From NCBI GenBank assembly GCA_050742255.1, contig JBOGHU010000055.1, forward strand, positions 1 through 44,549: a stretch of DNA of 44,549 bases, read 5' to 3'. Within the stretch, counting starts at the first letter, position 1. Each line of letters starts with the position of its first letter. The notes below the pieces were generated by a model. The model was not told where the DNA came from. It saw nothing but the letters and a program-made list of their open reading frames with translations, and did no database searches. The translations under genes and the position numbers were made by a program. This stretch comes from JBOGHU01 sp050742255. Lineage in GTDB: Bacteria > Actinomycetota > Acidimicrobiia > Acidimicrobiales > CADCSY01. Below, in pieces: positions 14,707 to 21,563 of the stretch.

Positions 14707-16671
14707 TCAGTCTGGCGGCGCCGGGGTCTGGGGCGGGCGCGGGGGGGACGGCGGCTCGTCCGGGGTCCGCGGCTGGCTCGGAGGGACCTGGGAGCGCCAC
14801 AGCCCCGACCGCACCACCCGTGCGAAGACCGGCGCCGACACCACGCCACCGTAGTAGGGGGTCGGCTCGTCCAGCACCACGATGGCCGAGAGGTCGGGCC
14901 TCTCGGCCGGCGCGAAGCCGGCGAAGGAGGCGACGTAGGCGCCGGGCTGGTAGCCACGCTCGGTGGAGGAGGGCTTGCGGGCGGTCCCGGTCTTGCCCGC
15001 CACCTGGTAGCCCTCGATCGTGGCGCCGGCACCGGTGCCCTCGGCCACCACGTTGGCCAGGATCCTCCGCATCTGGGCGGCGGTGCCCTCCGACAGCACC
15101 CGCCTCCTCCTGGGCTCGGGCGCAGGGCGGAGACGGCCCTCCTCGTCGACGGTCCCCCGTACCAGGGTGGGCTCGATGAGCACGCCCCCGTTGGCCACGA
15201 CGTTGTAGGCGTCGAGCATCTGCAGGGCGGTGACGGCCATCCCCTGCCCGATGGGGATCGATCCGATCGAGGTGCCGTCCCACTCCTCCGGGTCGAGCAG
15301 CAGGCCCGCCGACTCGCCGGGGAAGTCCACGCCCGTGGGCTGCCCGAACCCGAACCGCCGGAGGTAGTCGTCGACCCGCTCCCTGCCCAGCCGCTGGGCC
15401 AGGAGGATCGTGCCCACGTTCGAGGAGTAGGTGGCTATGTCGGTGACGGACCACTGCTGGGGTGGGTGGCGCTCGGCGTCGGCGTAGCGGTGGACCGACA
15501 CGTCGATCCGGTCCGGCACGGTCAGGGTCTCGGTGGGCGTGAGCAGGCCCTCCTCCAGCACCGCCGCCAGGGTGATCACCTTGTTCACCGAGCCCGGCTC
15601 GAACACCGCGGTCACCGCCATGTTGTCCCGGGACGGCACCGGCGACCCGTCCGGCCCGGCGGCTCGGAGGTTGGCCATGGCCAGGATCTCGCCGGTGCGG
15701 GGATCCATGACCACGGCCATCCCGCCGCGCGCCCCCGACGCCGTGATCTGCTCGGCGAGGGCTCGTTCGGCCTCGTACTGGAGGGCCCGGTCGATGGTGA
15801 GGACCACGTCCTCGCCGCGCTCGGGCGGGCGCAGCCGGTGCTCCCCGGTGGGGATGGCGCTGCCATCGGGGCCCCGCTCGAGGAGCAGCTCCCCGGGCGC
15901 CCCCGCCAGGCGGTCGTCGTAGCGCAGCTCCAGGCCCGACACGCCGTTGTTGTCGATGTCCACCGCTCCGATGACCGACGCCGCCAGGTCGCCGGCAGGC
16001 GTGAACCGTCGCGGCTCCTCCAGGAGCTCGACGCCCTCGAGGTCGAGGTCCTCCACGCCCCCGGCCACCGCCTCGTCCACCTGGCGGGCCAGGTAGACGA
16101 AGGCACCGTCACGGTCCAGCTGCTGTGCCAGGGCCCCCTCGTCCATCCCCAGCACCGGTGCCAGCGCCGCCGCCGACGCGGCGGGGTCGGCGACCAGCCT
16201 CGGGTCGGCCCAGACCGTCGTCCGGGGGGCGGACATGGCCAGCTCCGTCCCCTCCCGATCGAAGATGGACCCCCGCTCGGCGGGCAGGGTCACCGTTCGG
16301 ACGCGCTGGGCCACGCCCCTGGCGGCATAGTCGTCCCCGTCGACCACCTGCAGCTCCACCAGGCGTACGACGACGGCCCCGAACGCCAGGCACAGCACCA
16401 CCGCCAGCCCGATGCACCGGCGCCGGGGCTCGGCAGGACGGGCCCGGCCCCGGGACGGGACAGGCGGGGGGACCGGCCCGGGCCCCGCCCGCCCGGTTCG
16501 GGACCGGTGCCCCGGGGACCCTGCCGCCCCGCCCCGGGCCGACCCCGCCGGCCGCACCGCCCTCGACGGCGGGGCCCCGCTGCGGTGACGCTGACGGTGA
16601 CGGGAGCGGAGCTGGGCCGGCGCGCCGGGGCCCAGGGCCCGTTGGCGGCCACCCTTCGGGGGCCCCGTCAC
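14707..16671 (-). CDS. ftsI: Septal penicillin-binding protein FtsI (PBP3 class B transpeptidase)
   Basis: FtsI cross-links septal peptidoglycan and pairs with FtsW. A basic, Pro/Gly/Arg-rich cytosolic tail of about 90 residues precedes a single membrane anchor (CIGLAVVLCLAFGAVVV). The dimerisation domain has PAERGSIFDREG. The transpeptidase domain carries the SxxK motif in FEPGSVNKVITLAA, SxN in TYSSNVGTI and KTG in VAGKTGTARK. The protein has 654 residues and ends in a proline-rich tail without PASTA repeats. GTG 16671 overlaps the ftsL stop (GTGA). Longer in-frame extensions are overlaps with ftsL and rsmH and are rejected. Confidence 0.95.
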   Translation of the reverse strand: MTGPPKGGRQRALGPGAPAQLRSRHRQRHRSGAPPSRAVRPAGSARGGAAGSPGHRSRTGRAGPGPVPPPVPSRGRARPAEPRRRCIGLAVVLCLAFGAVVVRLVELQVVDGDDYAARGVAQRVRTVTLPAERGSIFDREGTELAMSAPRTTVWADPRLVADPAASAAALAPVLGMDEGALAQQLDRDGAFVYLARQVDEAVAGGVEDLDLEGVELLEEPRRFTPAGDLAASVIGAVDIDNNGVSGLELRYDDRLAGAPGELLLERGPDGSAIPTGEHRLRPPERGEDVVLTIDRALQYEAERALAEQITASGARGGMAVVMDPRTGEILAMANLRAAGPDGSPVPSRDNMAVTAVFEPGSVNKVITLAAVLEEGLLTPTETLTVPDRIDVSVHRYADAERHPPQQWSVTDIATYSSNVGTILLAQRLGRERVDDYLRRFGFGQPTGVDFPGESAGLLLDPEEWDGTSIGSIPIGQGMAVTALQMLDAYNVVANGGVLIEPTLVRGTVDEEGRLRPAPEPRRRRVLSEGTAAQMRRILANVVAEGTGAGATIEGYQVAGKTGTARKPSSTERGYQPGAYVASFAGFAPAERPDLSAIVVLDEPTPYYGGVVSAPVFARVVRSGLWRSQVPPSQPRTPDEPPSPPRPPQTPAPPD

Positions 16672-17237
16672 GGACCGAGGAACGGCTTGACGCTGGCCCA
16701 CGGCCTGCCCCGGGCGGGCGGCTCCGAGCCGTCGACGGCCGGTCGGTCGCCCCCGGTCCCCGGCGGTTCCCCGGTGGGCGTCCCTCCTCCGCTCGCCCTC
16801 TCGGGCTCGTCGGGCGTCCCGGGCTCGGGGACGTAGCGGGCTCGGTCGGCCCGGACCAGCCCGAGCCGCTCTGCCTCGACCACCACCCGGTCCGGCGCCA
16901 CGAGCTGGGCCAGCTCCAGGCGCAGCGACCGGTAGCGGTCCTCCTGCTCGGCGACCCCCACCTTGAGGGCGTCGAGACGCACCTGACCGGGAACCAGGAC
17001 CAGCTGCATGAGCATCAGCTTCACGAGGGACACGGCGACGACCACCGCCACCACGACGGCCAGGCGGGCCCAGGGACGGCGCCTGCGGCCTGAGGCCTCG
17101 TCGCGGCCGATCAAGCGCAGCTCCGGGCGCCGCGATCCCACCGGGGGCCGGCGGACGGGGGCGGCCCGCCCGGGCGTGGGGCCCGGGGGCCGCGGTCCCA
17201 CCGGGGGCCGGCGGACGGGTGCGGGCGCAGCGATCAT
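16668..17237 (-). CDS. ftsL: FtsL-like bitopic division protein
   Basis: This 189-residue protein sits exactly where ftsL lies, between rsmH and ftsI. It has a basic Pro/Arg-rich cytosolic part (residues 1-54) with a 20-residue near-repeat (APVRRPPVG...). One membrane helix follows (ARLAVVVAVVVAVSLVKLML). Then comes a coiled-coil-like segment (LDALKVGVAEQEDRYRSLRL) that ends in LVAPDRVVVEAERLGLV, the typical FtsL/DivIC-like end. A disordered Pro/Gly/Glu tail closes the protein. ATG 17237 overlaps the rsmH stop in ATGA. FtsL and its partner stabilise the FtsWI synthase complex. The assignment rests on topology and position because the family diverges quickly. Confidence 0.8.
   Translation of the reverse strand: MIAAPAPVRRPPVGPRPPGPTPGRAAPVRRPPVGSRRPELRLIGRDEASGRRRRPWARLAVVVAVVVAVSLVKLMLMQLVLVPGQVRLDALKVGVAEQEDRYRSLRLELAQLVAPDRVVVEAERLGLVRADRARYVPEPGTPDEPERASGGGTPTGEPPGTGGDRPAVDGSEPPARGRPWASVKPFLGP
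17131..17219 (-). repeat. 60-bp-spaced direct repeat in the ftsL 5' part
   Basis: A 29-bp segment at 17131-17159 recurs almost unchanged at 17191-17219, exactly 60 bp apart. It encodes two copies of a PVRRPPVG-type motif 20 residues apart in the cytosolic tail of FtsL, an in-frame partial duplication. Confidence 0.75.
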
Positions 17238-18376
17238 GGCCGACCCGGAGAGCCGTCGGCGAGCCGCTCGACGGCCCGGAGCCGGGCGCTCCCGGCCCGC
17301 CGGTTGCCCGCCACCTCGGCCTCGGTCGGTCGCTGTGGCCTGCGGGTGAGGAGCCGGACCGCCGGTGTGGCGCCACACACGCAGGGCAGGCCCCGGGGGC
17401 AGATGCAGCCCCCCGTCGCCGCCTGCCGGAAGCGCTGCTTGACGATGCGGTCCTCCCCCGAGTGGTAGGCGATCACGACGCACCGACCCGCCGGCGCCAG
17501 CAGGTCGAGAGCCTGGTCGAGCGCGGGCACGAGGACGGCGAGCTCCTCGTTCACCGCGATCCGGATCGCCTGGAACGACCGCCGGGCAGGATGGCCGCCG
17601 TGGCGCCGGGCCGGCGCCGGGACGGCGCCGGCGACCACCTCGGCCAGCCGCCCGGTGGAGCCGATGGGCCGAGCGGTGACGATGGCCCGGGCGATCCTCG
17701 CCGCGAACCGCTCCTCCCCGAAGGTCCGCAGGACGCGAGCCAGCTCCGCCTCCGTGGCTCCGTTCACGATCTCGTGGGCGGAGCGGGCGGCCCCGGGGTC
17801 CATCCGCATGTCGAGCGGACCGTCGGCGCGGTAGCTGAAGCCGCGCTCGGGTCGGTCGAGCTGGGGTGAGCTGACACCGAGATCGAACAGCACGCCGACC
17901 ACCGGGTCGGCGTGCCCAGCCGCGACCGCGGCCAGCCGGTCGAAGCGAGCGTGCTCCACCTGGGCCCGGCTCCCGTAGGGGTCCAGGCGGGCGGCGGCGG
18001 CGGCCACCGCCTCGGGGTCCTGGTCGAGCCCGAGCACGGCCAGGCCCGGGTGGGCGCCGAGCAGCGCCTCGGCGTGGCCGCCGCCGCCCACGGTCGCGTC
18101 CACCACGGTGCCGTCCGGGACGGTGGCGAACAGCTCCACCACCTCCGAGACCATGGCGGGCTGGTGGGGGAAGGGGACGGCAGGTCTCACGGTGACCCTC
18201 CCGGTGCCACCCTCGCCCCGTGGGCGCCAGCCCGCCCCCGCCCACGGGCAGCCTCCCGACCGAGACCCGAAGCCGGCGGAGGGGTGGCTGCCGGTCTCAT
18301 GGTTCGGGAGGCTGCCGGTGGGCGGGACGAGCCGACCGGGTGGGACGTGGCGCGGTTGGTTGCATCTGCCGACCAT
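17234..18376 (-). CDS. rsmH: 16S rRNA (cytosine1402-N4)-methyltransferase RsmH (MraW)
   Basis: RsmH methylates C1402 of 16S rRNA using S-adenosylmethionine. The core shows HQPAMVSEVVELF, DATVGGGGHAEALL (SAM-binding), VLGLDQDPEAV, FDLGVSSPQLDRPERGFSY and MRMDPGAARSAHEIVN, and ends with FQAIRIAVNEEL, VIAYHSGEDRIVKQRF and two CxC pairs (CICPRGLPCVC). The start is ambiguous. ATG 18376 lies 18 bp after the mraZ stop with GAGGAG just upstream, and would add a 62-residue extension with no known domain. GTG 18190 (GGGAGG, 6 bp spacing) begins at the family core and gives 318 residues. The extension region contains a large inverted repeat. The stop overlaps the ftsL ATG. Confidence 0.93.
   Translation of the reverse strand: MVGRCNQPRHVPPGRLVPPTGSLPNHETGSHPSAGFGSRSGGCPWAGAGWRPRGEGGTGRVTVRPAVPFPHQPAMVSEVVELFATVPDGTVVDATVGGGGHAEALLGAHPGLAVLGLDQDPEAVAAAAARLDPYGSRAQVEHARFDRLAAVAAGHADPVVGVLFDLGVSSPQLDRPERGFSYRADGPLDMRMDPGAARSAHEIVNGATEAELARVLRTFGEERFAARIARAIVTARPIGSTGRLAEVVAGAVPAPARRHGGHPARRSFQAIRIAVNEELAVLVPALDQALDLLAPAGRCVVIAYHSGEDRIVKQRFRQAATGGCICPRGLPCVCGATPAVRLLTRRPQRPTEAEVAGNRRAGSARLRAVERLADGSPGRP
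18240..18323. repeat. Long inverted repeat between mraZ and the rsmH core
   Basis: Twenty-base arms at 18240-18259 and 18304-18323 are complementary at 19 of 20 positions. An inner GAGACC/GGTCTC pair (18262-18267 and 18293-18298) extends the structure. In mRNA this would be a very stable hairpin near one or both rsmH start sites. There is no U-tract, so it is not a classic terminator. Confidence 0.75.
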
Positions 18377-18394
18377 GATCTCTCCTCGACCTCC

Positions 18395-18832
18395 TCAGAT
18401 CCCCAGGTCGTCGAGGCCGGGCTGGGCGCCAGCCAGCATCTCCTCGCCCCTGCGGTTGACCTCGGCCCAGCGAGCGGCGTCCCAGATCTCGACGCGGTTG
18501 ATCTGGCCGGTGACCGTCACCTCACGCTCCAGCCCGGCGAAGGCGCGCAGGTTGGCGGGGATGGCGATCCGGCCCTGGCGGTCGGGGCTCACGTCGGTCG
18601 AGCCGGCCGCGAACGACCGCACCACGTTGCGCTCCATCTGGCCTCGCCGGGCCCGCTCCTGCATGGTGTTCAGCACCTTGGTGAACTCCTCGTCGGTGTA
18701 GAGGGCCAGGCACCCGTCGAGCACCTTGGTGAGGAACCCGCCGGCGGCGAAGTGGTCCCGGAGCTTGACCGGGAGGATGAGCCGACCCTTGACGTCCAGG
18801 GCGTGCTCGAACTCCCCGTAGAAGACCGGCAC
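18395..18832 (-). CDS. mraZ: Transcriptional regulator MraZ
   Basis: MraZ is a ring-forming AbrB-like DNA-binding protein that controls the dcw operon from repeats upstream of its own gene. The 145 residues hold two SpoVT/AbrB-like halves. The first shows FEHALDVKGRLILPVKLRD with the DxKGR motif. The second shows STDVSPDRQGRIAIPANLR with the DxxGR motif. GTG 18832 is the start, with a GAGGGAG-type binding site 5-10 bp upstream. It is the first gene of the cluster, and its promoter carries three GTGGC boxes at the expected 10-bp period, so autorepression is likely. Confidence 0.97.
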   Translation of the reverse strand: MPVFYGEFEHALDVKGRLILPVKLRDHFAAGGFLTKVLDGCLALYTDEEFTKVLNTMQERARRGQMERNVVRSFAAGSTDVSPDRQGRIAIPANLRAFAGLEREVTVTGQINRVEIWDAARWAEVNRRGEEMLAGAQPGLDDLGI

Positions 18833-18898
18833 CGCCGCTCCCTCGTCCTCCTGGTCACCACATCGCTCCCCGTGGTGCTCCTGGATCTACCCTTTCGC

Positions 18899-18923
18899 GC
18901 CACTTAGCGCCACCCTAAGCCAC
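18899..18923 (-). promoter_or_regulatory. MraZ operator: three GTGGC boxes at 10-bp steps
   Basis: On the minus strand, GTGGC occurs at 18923-18919, 18913-18909 and 18903-18899, each separated by a 5-bp spacer. Direct repeats with this period in front of mraZ are the known binding pattern of MraZ. The boxes overlap the -10 element. Confidence 0.8.
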
Positions 18924-18940
18924 CACCCCCCACCTGTCAA
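18912..18940 (-). promoter_or_regulatory. mraZ (dcw) promoter
   Basis: On the minus strand, a perfect TTGACA (-35, 18940-18935) is followed after exactly 17 bp by TAGGGT (-10, 18917-18912). Transcription would start near 18905, giving a leader of about 70 nt to the mraZ GTG. The -10 is embedded in the MraZ boxes. Confidence 0.8.
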
Positions 18941-18956
18941 CACCGCCACGCCCGGA

Positions 18957-19625
18957 TCAGGCGGGCAGGTGGTCGACGAGGGCGTCGACGACGAGCGGCC
19001 AGGGGCGGTCCAGCCCGGTGGCGACCCCGGCCAGCCCGGCGCCCGCCTCGGCCCGCTCCTCGTCACCGAGCGCCAGCAGGTCCAGCAGCGGCGCCGGGTC
19101 CCACCGGCGCAACACGGCGCACTGGAAGCGGGCGCCCCGGCGAGAGCGGCGCTGGGCCACGCCGACCAGCTTCCGTCCGTCCACGGTGACCTCCCCGGGG
19201 CTCACTCCGGCGAAGCACACCCGGCGGGCCCAGGGCGAAGTGGTCGGGGCCTCGGTGCCCACCTCGGCCCGGATCCCGAGCTCCCCCACCGCTCCCGCCC
19301 ACGCCCGGCCCAGCCACCGGGAGGCCCGGACCACGTCGTCGTCCCACAGCCGGTCGACCCGGGGGATGACCACGTCCACCCAGAGCACCTCGCCCGGGAC
19401 CAGCAGGACCGCGCCCCCGCCGCTGCGGCGCCGGACCACCTCCACGCCCGCGGCCTCGGCCGCGGCGCGGTCCACCAGCCCCTCGGGCTGGGTGCTCCCG
19501 ATGACCAGGGCCGGTCGGTCGACCGTGAGCACCGAGACGGCCCGCGCCGGCGCCTCGGGCACGGCCAGGGCGTGCAGGTCCGCCGGGGCACCATGCCGCC
19601 AAGCCAGGCGCCACCCCTGTCCCAC
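18957..19625 (-). CDS. Lipoate/biotin--protein ligase family protein (short LplA-like)
   Basis: This 222-residue BPL/LplA catalytic-domain protein carries RRRSGGGAVLLVPGEVLWVD (the RRxSGGGAV substrate loop) near residue 60, WARRVCFAGVSPGEV, and DGRKLVGVAQRRSRRGARFQ with the catalytic lysine. It lacks the accessory C-terminal domain of E. coli LplA, as do many actinobacterial paralogues. It may attach lipoate or octanoate to carrier domains in the cytosol, but the substrate is not determined. GTG 19625 is chosen because homology starts there and GGGAGG lies 4 bp upstream. It follows the menC-like gene by 20 bp and ends just before the mraZ promoter. Confidence 0.8.
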   Translation of the reverse strand: MGQGWRLAWRHGAPADLHALAVPEAPARAVSVLTVDRPALVIGSTQPEGLVDRAAAEAAGVEVVRRRSGGGAVLLVPGEVLWVDVVIPRVDRLWDDDVVRASRWLGRAWAGAVGELGIRAEVGTEAPTTSPWARRVCFAGVSPGEVTVDGRKLVGVAQRRSRRGARFQCAVLRRWDPAPLLDLLALGDEERAEAGAGLAGVATGLDRPWPLVVDALVDHLPA

Positions 19626-19645
19626 CCGGCCTCCCGACCGACCGC

Positions 19646-20707
19646 TCAGGGACCGGGTGGCCGCACCGGACCGGCGGGGCGCACCGCCATGGTCCCGTCC
19701 GGCGCCACCACCCACGGCTCGGTGAGGTCCTCGACGAACCACCGGGTGCTGGCCGGGAGGTCGCCGGGGAGGGTCGCCCCGGGGAGGGCGGCCAGGGCCA
19801 CGCTCACCGCCTTGCCCACCCCGGTCTCCATCATCCCCCCAACCCACATCGGCACGCCCCGGGACCAGGCCAGGTCGTGGATGCGAAGGGCCTCGACCAC
19901 ACCGCCCACCCGCCCCGGCTTGAGGTTGAGGTGGTCGAGCGCTCCCAGCGCTAGGGCCACCTCGAGGTCCTCCACCGAGCCCACCGACTCGTCGAGGCAG
20001 ACCGGGGTGTCCAGGCGGGCTGCCGCCTCGGCCAGGCCCAGCAGGTCCCGGGCCGGCAGGGGCTGCTCGATCTCCACCAGGCCCAGGCCGTCCAGGGTGG
20101 CGAGGGCCCCGCCGAGGTCGTCGACGGTGTAGGAGCCGTTGGCATCCACGCTGAGGGGAAGGTCCGGCCACGCCGAGCGCACCGCCACCACCGGCTCGAC
20201 GTCCCAGCCTGGTCGCACCTTGAGCTTGACTCGCCGGTACCCGTCGGCAGCCACCGCGGCCACCTCCTCCAGGAGGAGGTCGACCGACCCGGCGATGCCG
20301 ACAGCGACCCCACAGGGGACCCGGTCTCGTACCGCCCCGATCCAGTCGGAGAGCGACAGCCCGGCCGCGGCCAGCCGCAGCTCCACCACCGCCGCCTCCA
20401 CGGCGGCGGTGGCCATGGGGTGCCCGGTGACGGCGGAGGCCTCACCGGCGATGGCGGCGGGGACCAGGAAGCGGCGCAGCACCGACTCGGCGCCGTCAGT
20501 CCACTCGCCGGTGTAGGTCGGCGCGGCCAGAGCACCACACTCGCCCCACCCCTCGGAGCCGTCGGGCGCGGCCGCCCGCACCAGCACCACCTCCCGATGC
20601 GTCTCGGTGCCGTGGGCGGCCACCACAGGGCGACGGAAGGCCAGCCGCACCCGCAGGACGTCGATGTGGACCGGAACGACCTCGGGCAGCGAGGCCCGGG
20701 GCGACAT
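19646..20707 (-). CDS. menC: o-Succinylbenzoate synthase-like enolase-superfamily enzyme (MenC / N-acylamino-acid racemase type)
   Basis: This 353-residue protein has the muconate-lactonizing-enzyme fold: an alpha+beta cap followed by a barrel. Catalytic features are the KxK acid/base pair in RRVKLKVRP, and metal ligands in SVDANGSY (Asp), EIEQPL (Glu) and CLDESV (Asp). The opposite-face lysine lies in NLKPGRVGG. The GGMMETGVGKA motif fits the OSBS/NAAAR group. OSBS makes o-succinylbenzoate for menaquinone, but related enzymes racemise N-acyl amino acids, and the sequence alone does not separate the two. ATG 20707 begins 2 bp after the HNH gene stop. No other men genes are in view. Confidence 0.85.
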   Translation of the reverse strand: MSPRASLPEVVPVHIDVLRVRLAFRRPVVAAHGTETHREVVLVRAAAPDGSEGWGECGALAAPTYTGEWTDGAESVLRRFLVPAAIAGEASAVTGHPMATAAVEAAVVELRLAAAGLSLSDWIGAVRDRVPCGVAVGIAGSVDLLLEEVAAVAADGYRRVKLKVRPGWDVEPVVAVRSAWPDLPLSVDANGSYTVDDLGGALATLDGLGLVEIEQPLPARDLLGLAEAAARLDTPVCLDESVGSVEDLEVALALGALDHLNLKPGRVGGVVEALRIHDLAWSRGVPMWVGGMMETGVGKAVSVALAALPGATLPGDLPASTRWFVEDLTEPWVVAPDGTMAVRPAGPVRPPGP

Positions 20708-20709
20708 GC

Positions 20710-21213
20710 TCAGGCCGACAGCGCGGTCTGCAGGTACGGCTCCCACTGCACGGGGACGATGCCGACCGCCAGGGTGATCCAGGTCAGCTCGGCGGGGGCA
20801 GTGGGCCGGCGCCGCAGCGCCATGGAGGTCTCCGAGACCAGGCGGTCCCGCTTTCGGGCGTTGCACGATCTACAGGCCGCCACCACGTTCTCCCACACGT
20901 GCTCGCCGCCCCGGCTCCGGGGCACGACGTGGTCGAGGCTGTCGGCCCGGCCGCTGCAGTACTGGCACCGCGACCCGTCTCGCGCGAAGACCGCCCGGCG
21001 GTTGAGGGACGCCCGGCGCCGGAACGGGACCCGCACGAAGTACCGCAGACGGATCACCGAGGGAATGGCCACGGCCAGGCACGCCGAGCGCATGTGGGCG
21101 CCCGTGCCGTGGACCACCTCGGCCTTCTCGCTCAGGACCAGGACCACCGCCCGGCGGGCCGACACGATGCACAACGGCTCGTAGGTGACGTTGAGCACGA
21201 GCGCCCTCGGCAT
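20710..21213 (-). CDS. HNH endonuclease family protein
   Basis: This 167-residue protein has an HNH fold. FARDGSRCQYCSG has the first CxxC, then SLDHVVPRSRGGEHVWENVV supplies the catalytic His and Asn, and ACRSCNARKRDRL supplies the second CxxC of the structural zinc site. The N-terminus (RALVLNVTYEPLCIVSARRA) is typical of a chromosomally encoded group that is widespread in Actinobacteria and cyanobacteria and has no established function. There is no partner toxin, phage or restriction gene nearby. The ATG lies 9 bp after the preceding small gene, so it is probably an ordinary operon member. Confidence 0.92.
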   Translation of the reverse strand: MPRALVLNVTYEPLCIVSARRAVVLVLSEKAEVVHGTGAHMRSACLAVAIPSVIRLRYFVRVPFRRRASLNRRAVFARDGSRCQYCSGRADSLDHVVPRSRGGEHVWENVVAACRSCNARKRDRLVSETSMALRRRPTAPAELTWITLAVGIVPVQWEPYLQTALSA

Positions 21214-21222
21214 GGGGAAACG

Positions 21223-21558
21223 CTAGCGCGGCCGGCCCGGCGCCACCGGGACACGATCTCCTCGGCCGGCTCCTCGGCCGGCTCCTCGTCCGGCTCGGCG
21301 CCAGGTCCGGCACCACCACAGGTACGACACCGCATCGGCGGGATCGGGGCCGCGCCCGGGGTCCCCGTAGGCCGTCTCCATGCGGAACCCCAGGTAGCCG
21401 GGGTCGGGGAGGGGGAGCGGTGGCCAGCGCCGCCACCAGCCGGTCGGGGCCAGGAGGACCACCTGCCGGGCAGCCGTGGCCCAAAGGGTCGGGCGCGCCA
21501 GCACCGCCCCCGCCGCCCGCCACCACCGCCCATCGCGCCGTCCACGCCGCCGGGCCAC
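21223..21558 (-). CDS. Small conserved-looking hypothetical protein
   Basis: This 111-residue frame starts at GTG 21558, 6 bp after the ROK kinase stop, and ends 9 bp before the HNH ATG. The part up to residue about 75 looks like real protein, with VLARPTLWATAARQVVLLAP, GWWRRWPPLPLPDP, YLGFRMETAYGD and SYLWWCRTWRR. I recall similar small proteins beside sugar kinases in Actinobacteria, but the function is unknown. The last 30 residues come from a 12-bp tandem repeat (GAGR units). In the next frame this stretch reads as an acidic PAEE repeat, so a frameshift near the 3' end is conceivable. The Trp-rich segment may be membrane associated. Confidence 0.65.
   Translation of the reverse strand: MARRRGRRDGRWWRAAGAVLARPTLWATAARQVVLLAPTGWWRRWPPLPLPDPGYLGFRMETAYGDPGRGPDPADAVSYLWWCRTWRRAGRGAGRGAGRGDRVPVAPGRPR
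21258..21293. repeat. Three 12-bp tandem repeats
   Basis: CTCCTCGGCCGG occurs at 21258-21269 and 21270-21281, with a one-base variant (CTCCTCGTCCGG) at 21282-21293. It encodes the GAGR repeats at the end of the small hypothetical protein. Confidence 0.85.
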
Positions 21559-21563
21559 GTGGG

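Noticed and set aside
13255..16836. A plus-strand open frame of 1193 codons opposite murE and ftsI
   Set aside because: It is antisense to two genes with full family motifs. Its translation is His/Gly/Arg/Pro-rich low complexity, as expected from a high-GC shadow frame.
16672..17376. N-terminal extension of ftsI by 235 codons
   Set aside because: The extension overlaps ftsL and the end of rsmH in another frame and is Pro/Arg/Gly low complexity. GTG 16671 fits the operon pattern.
20710..21213. HNH gene as part of a restriction, homing or anti-phage system
   Set aside because: The neighbours are metabolic and no methyltransferase, helicase, intron or phage gene is present. The protein resembles a widespread chromosomal HNH group.
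21132..21545. Alternative minus-strand frame with an acidic PDEEPAEEPAEE stretch at the end of the small hypothetical gene
   Set aside because: It runs on into the HNH gene without a stop, while the chosen frame stops 9 bp before the HNH ATG. It is kept only as a possible frameshift note in that feature.
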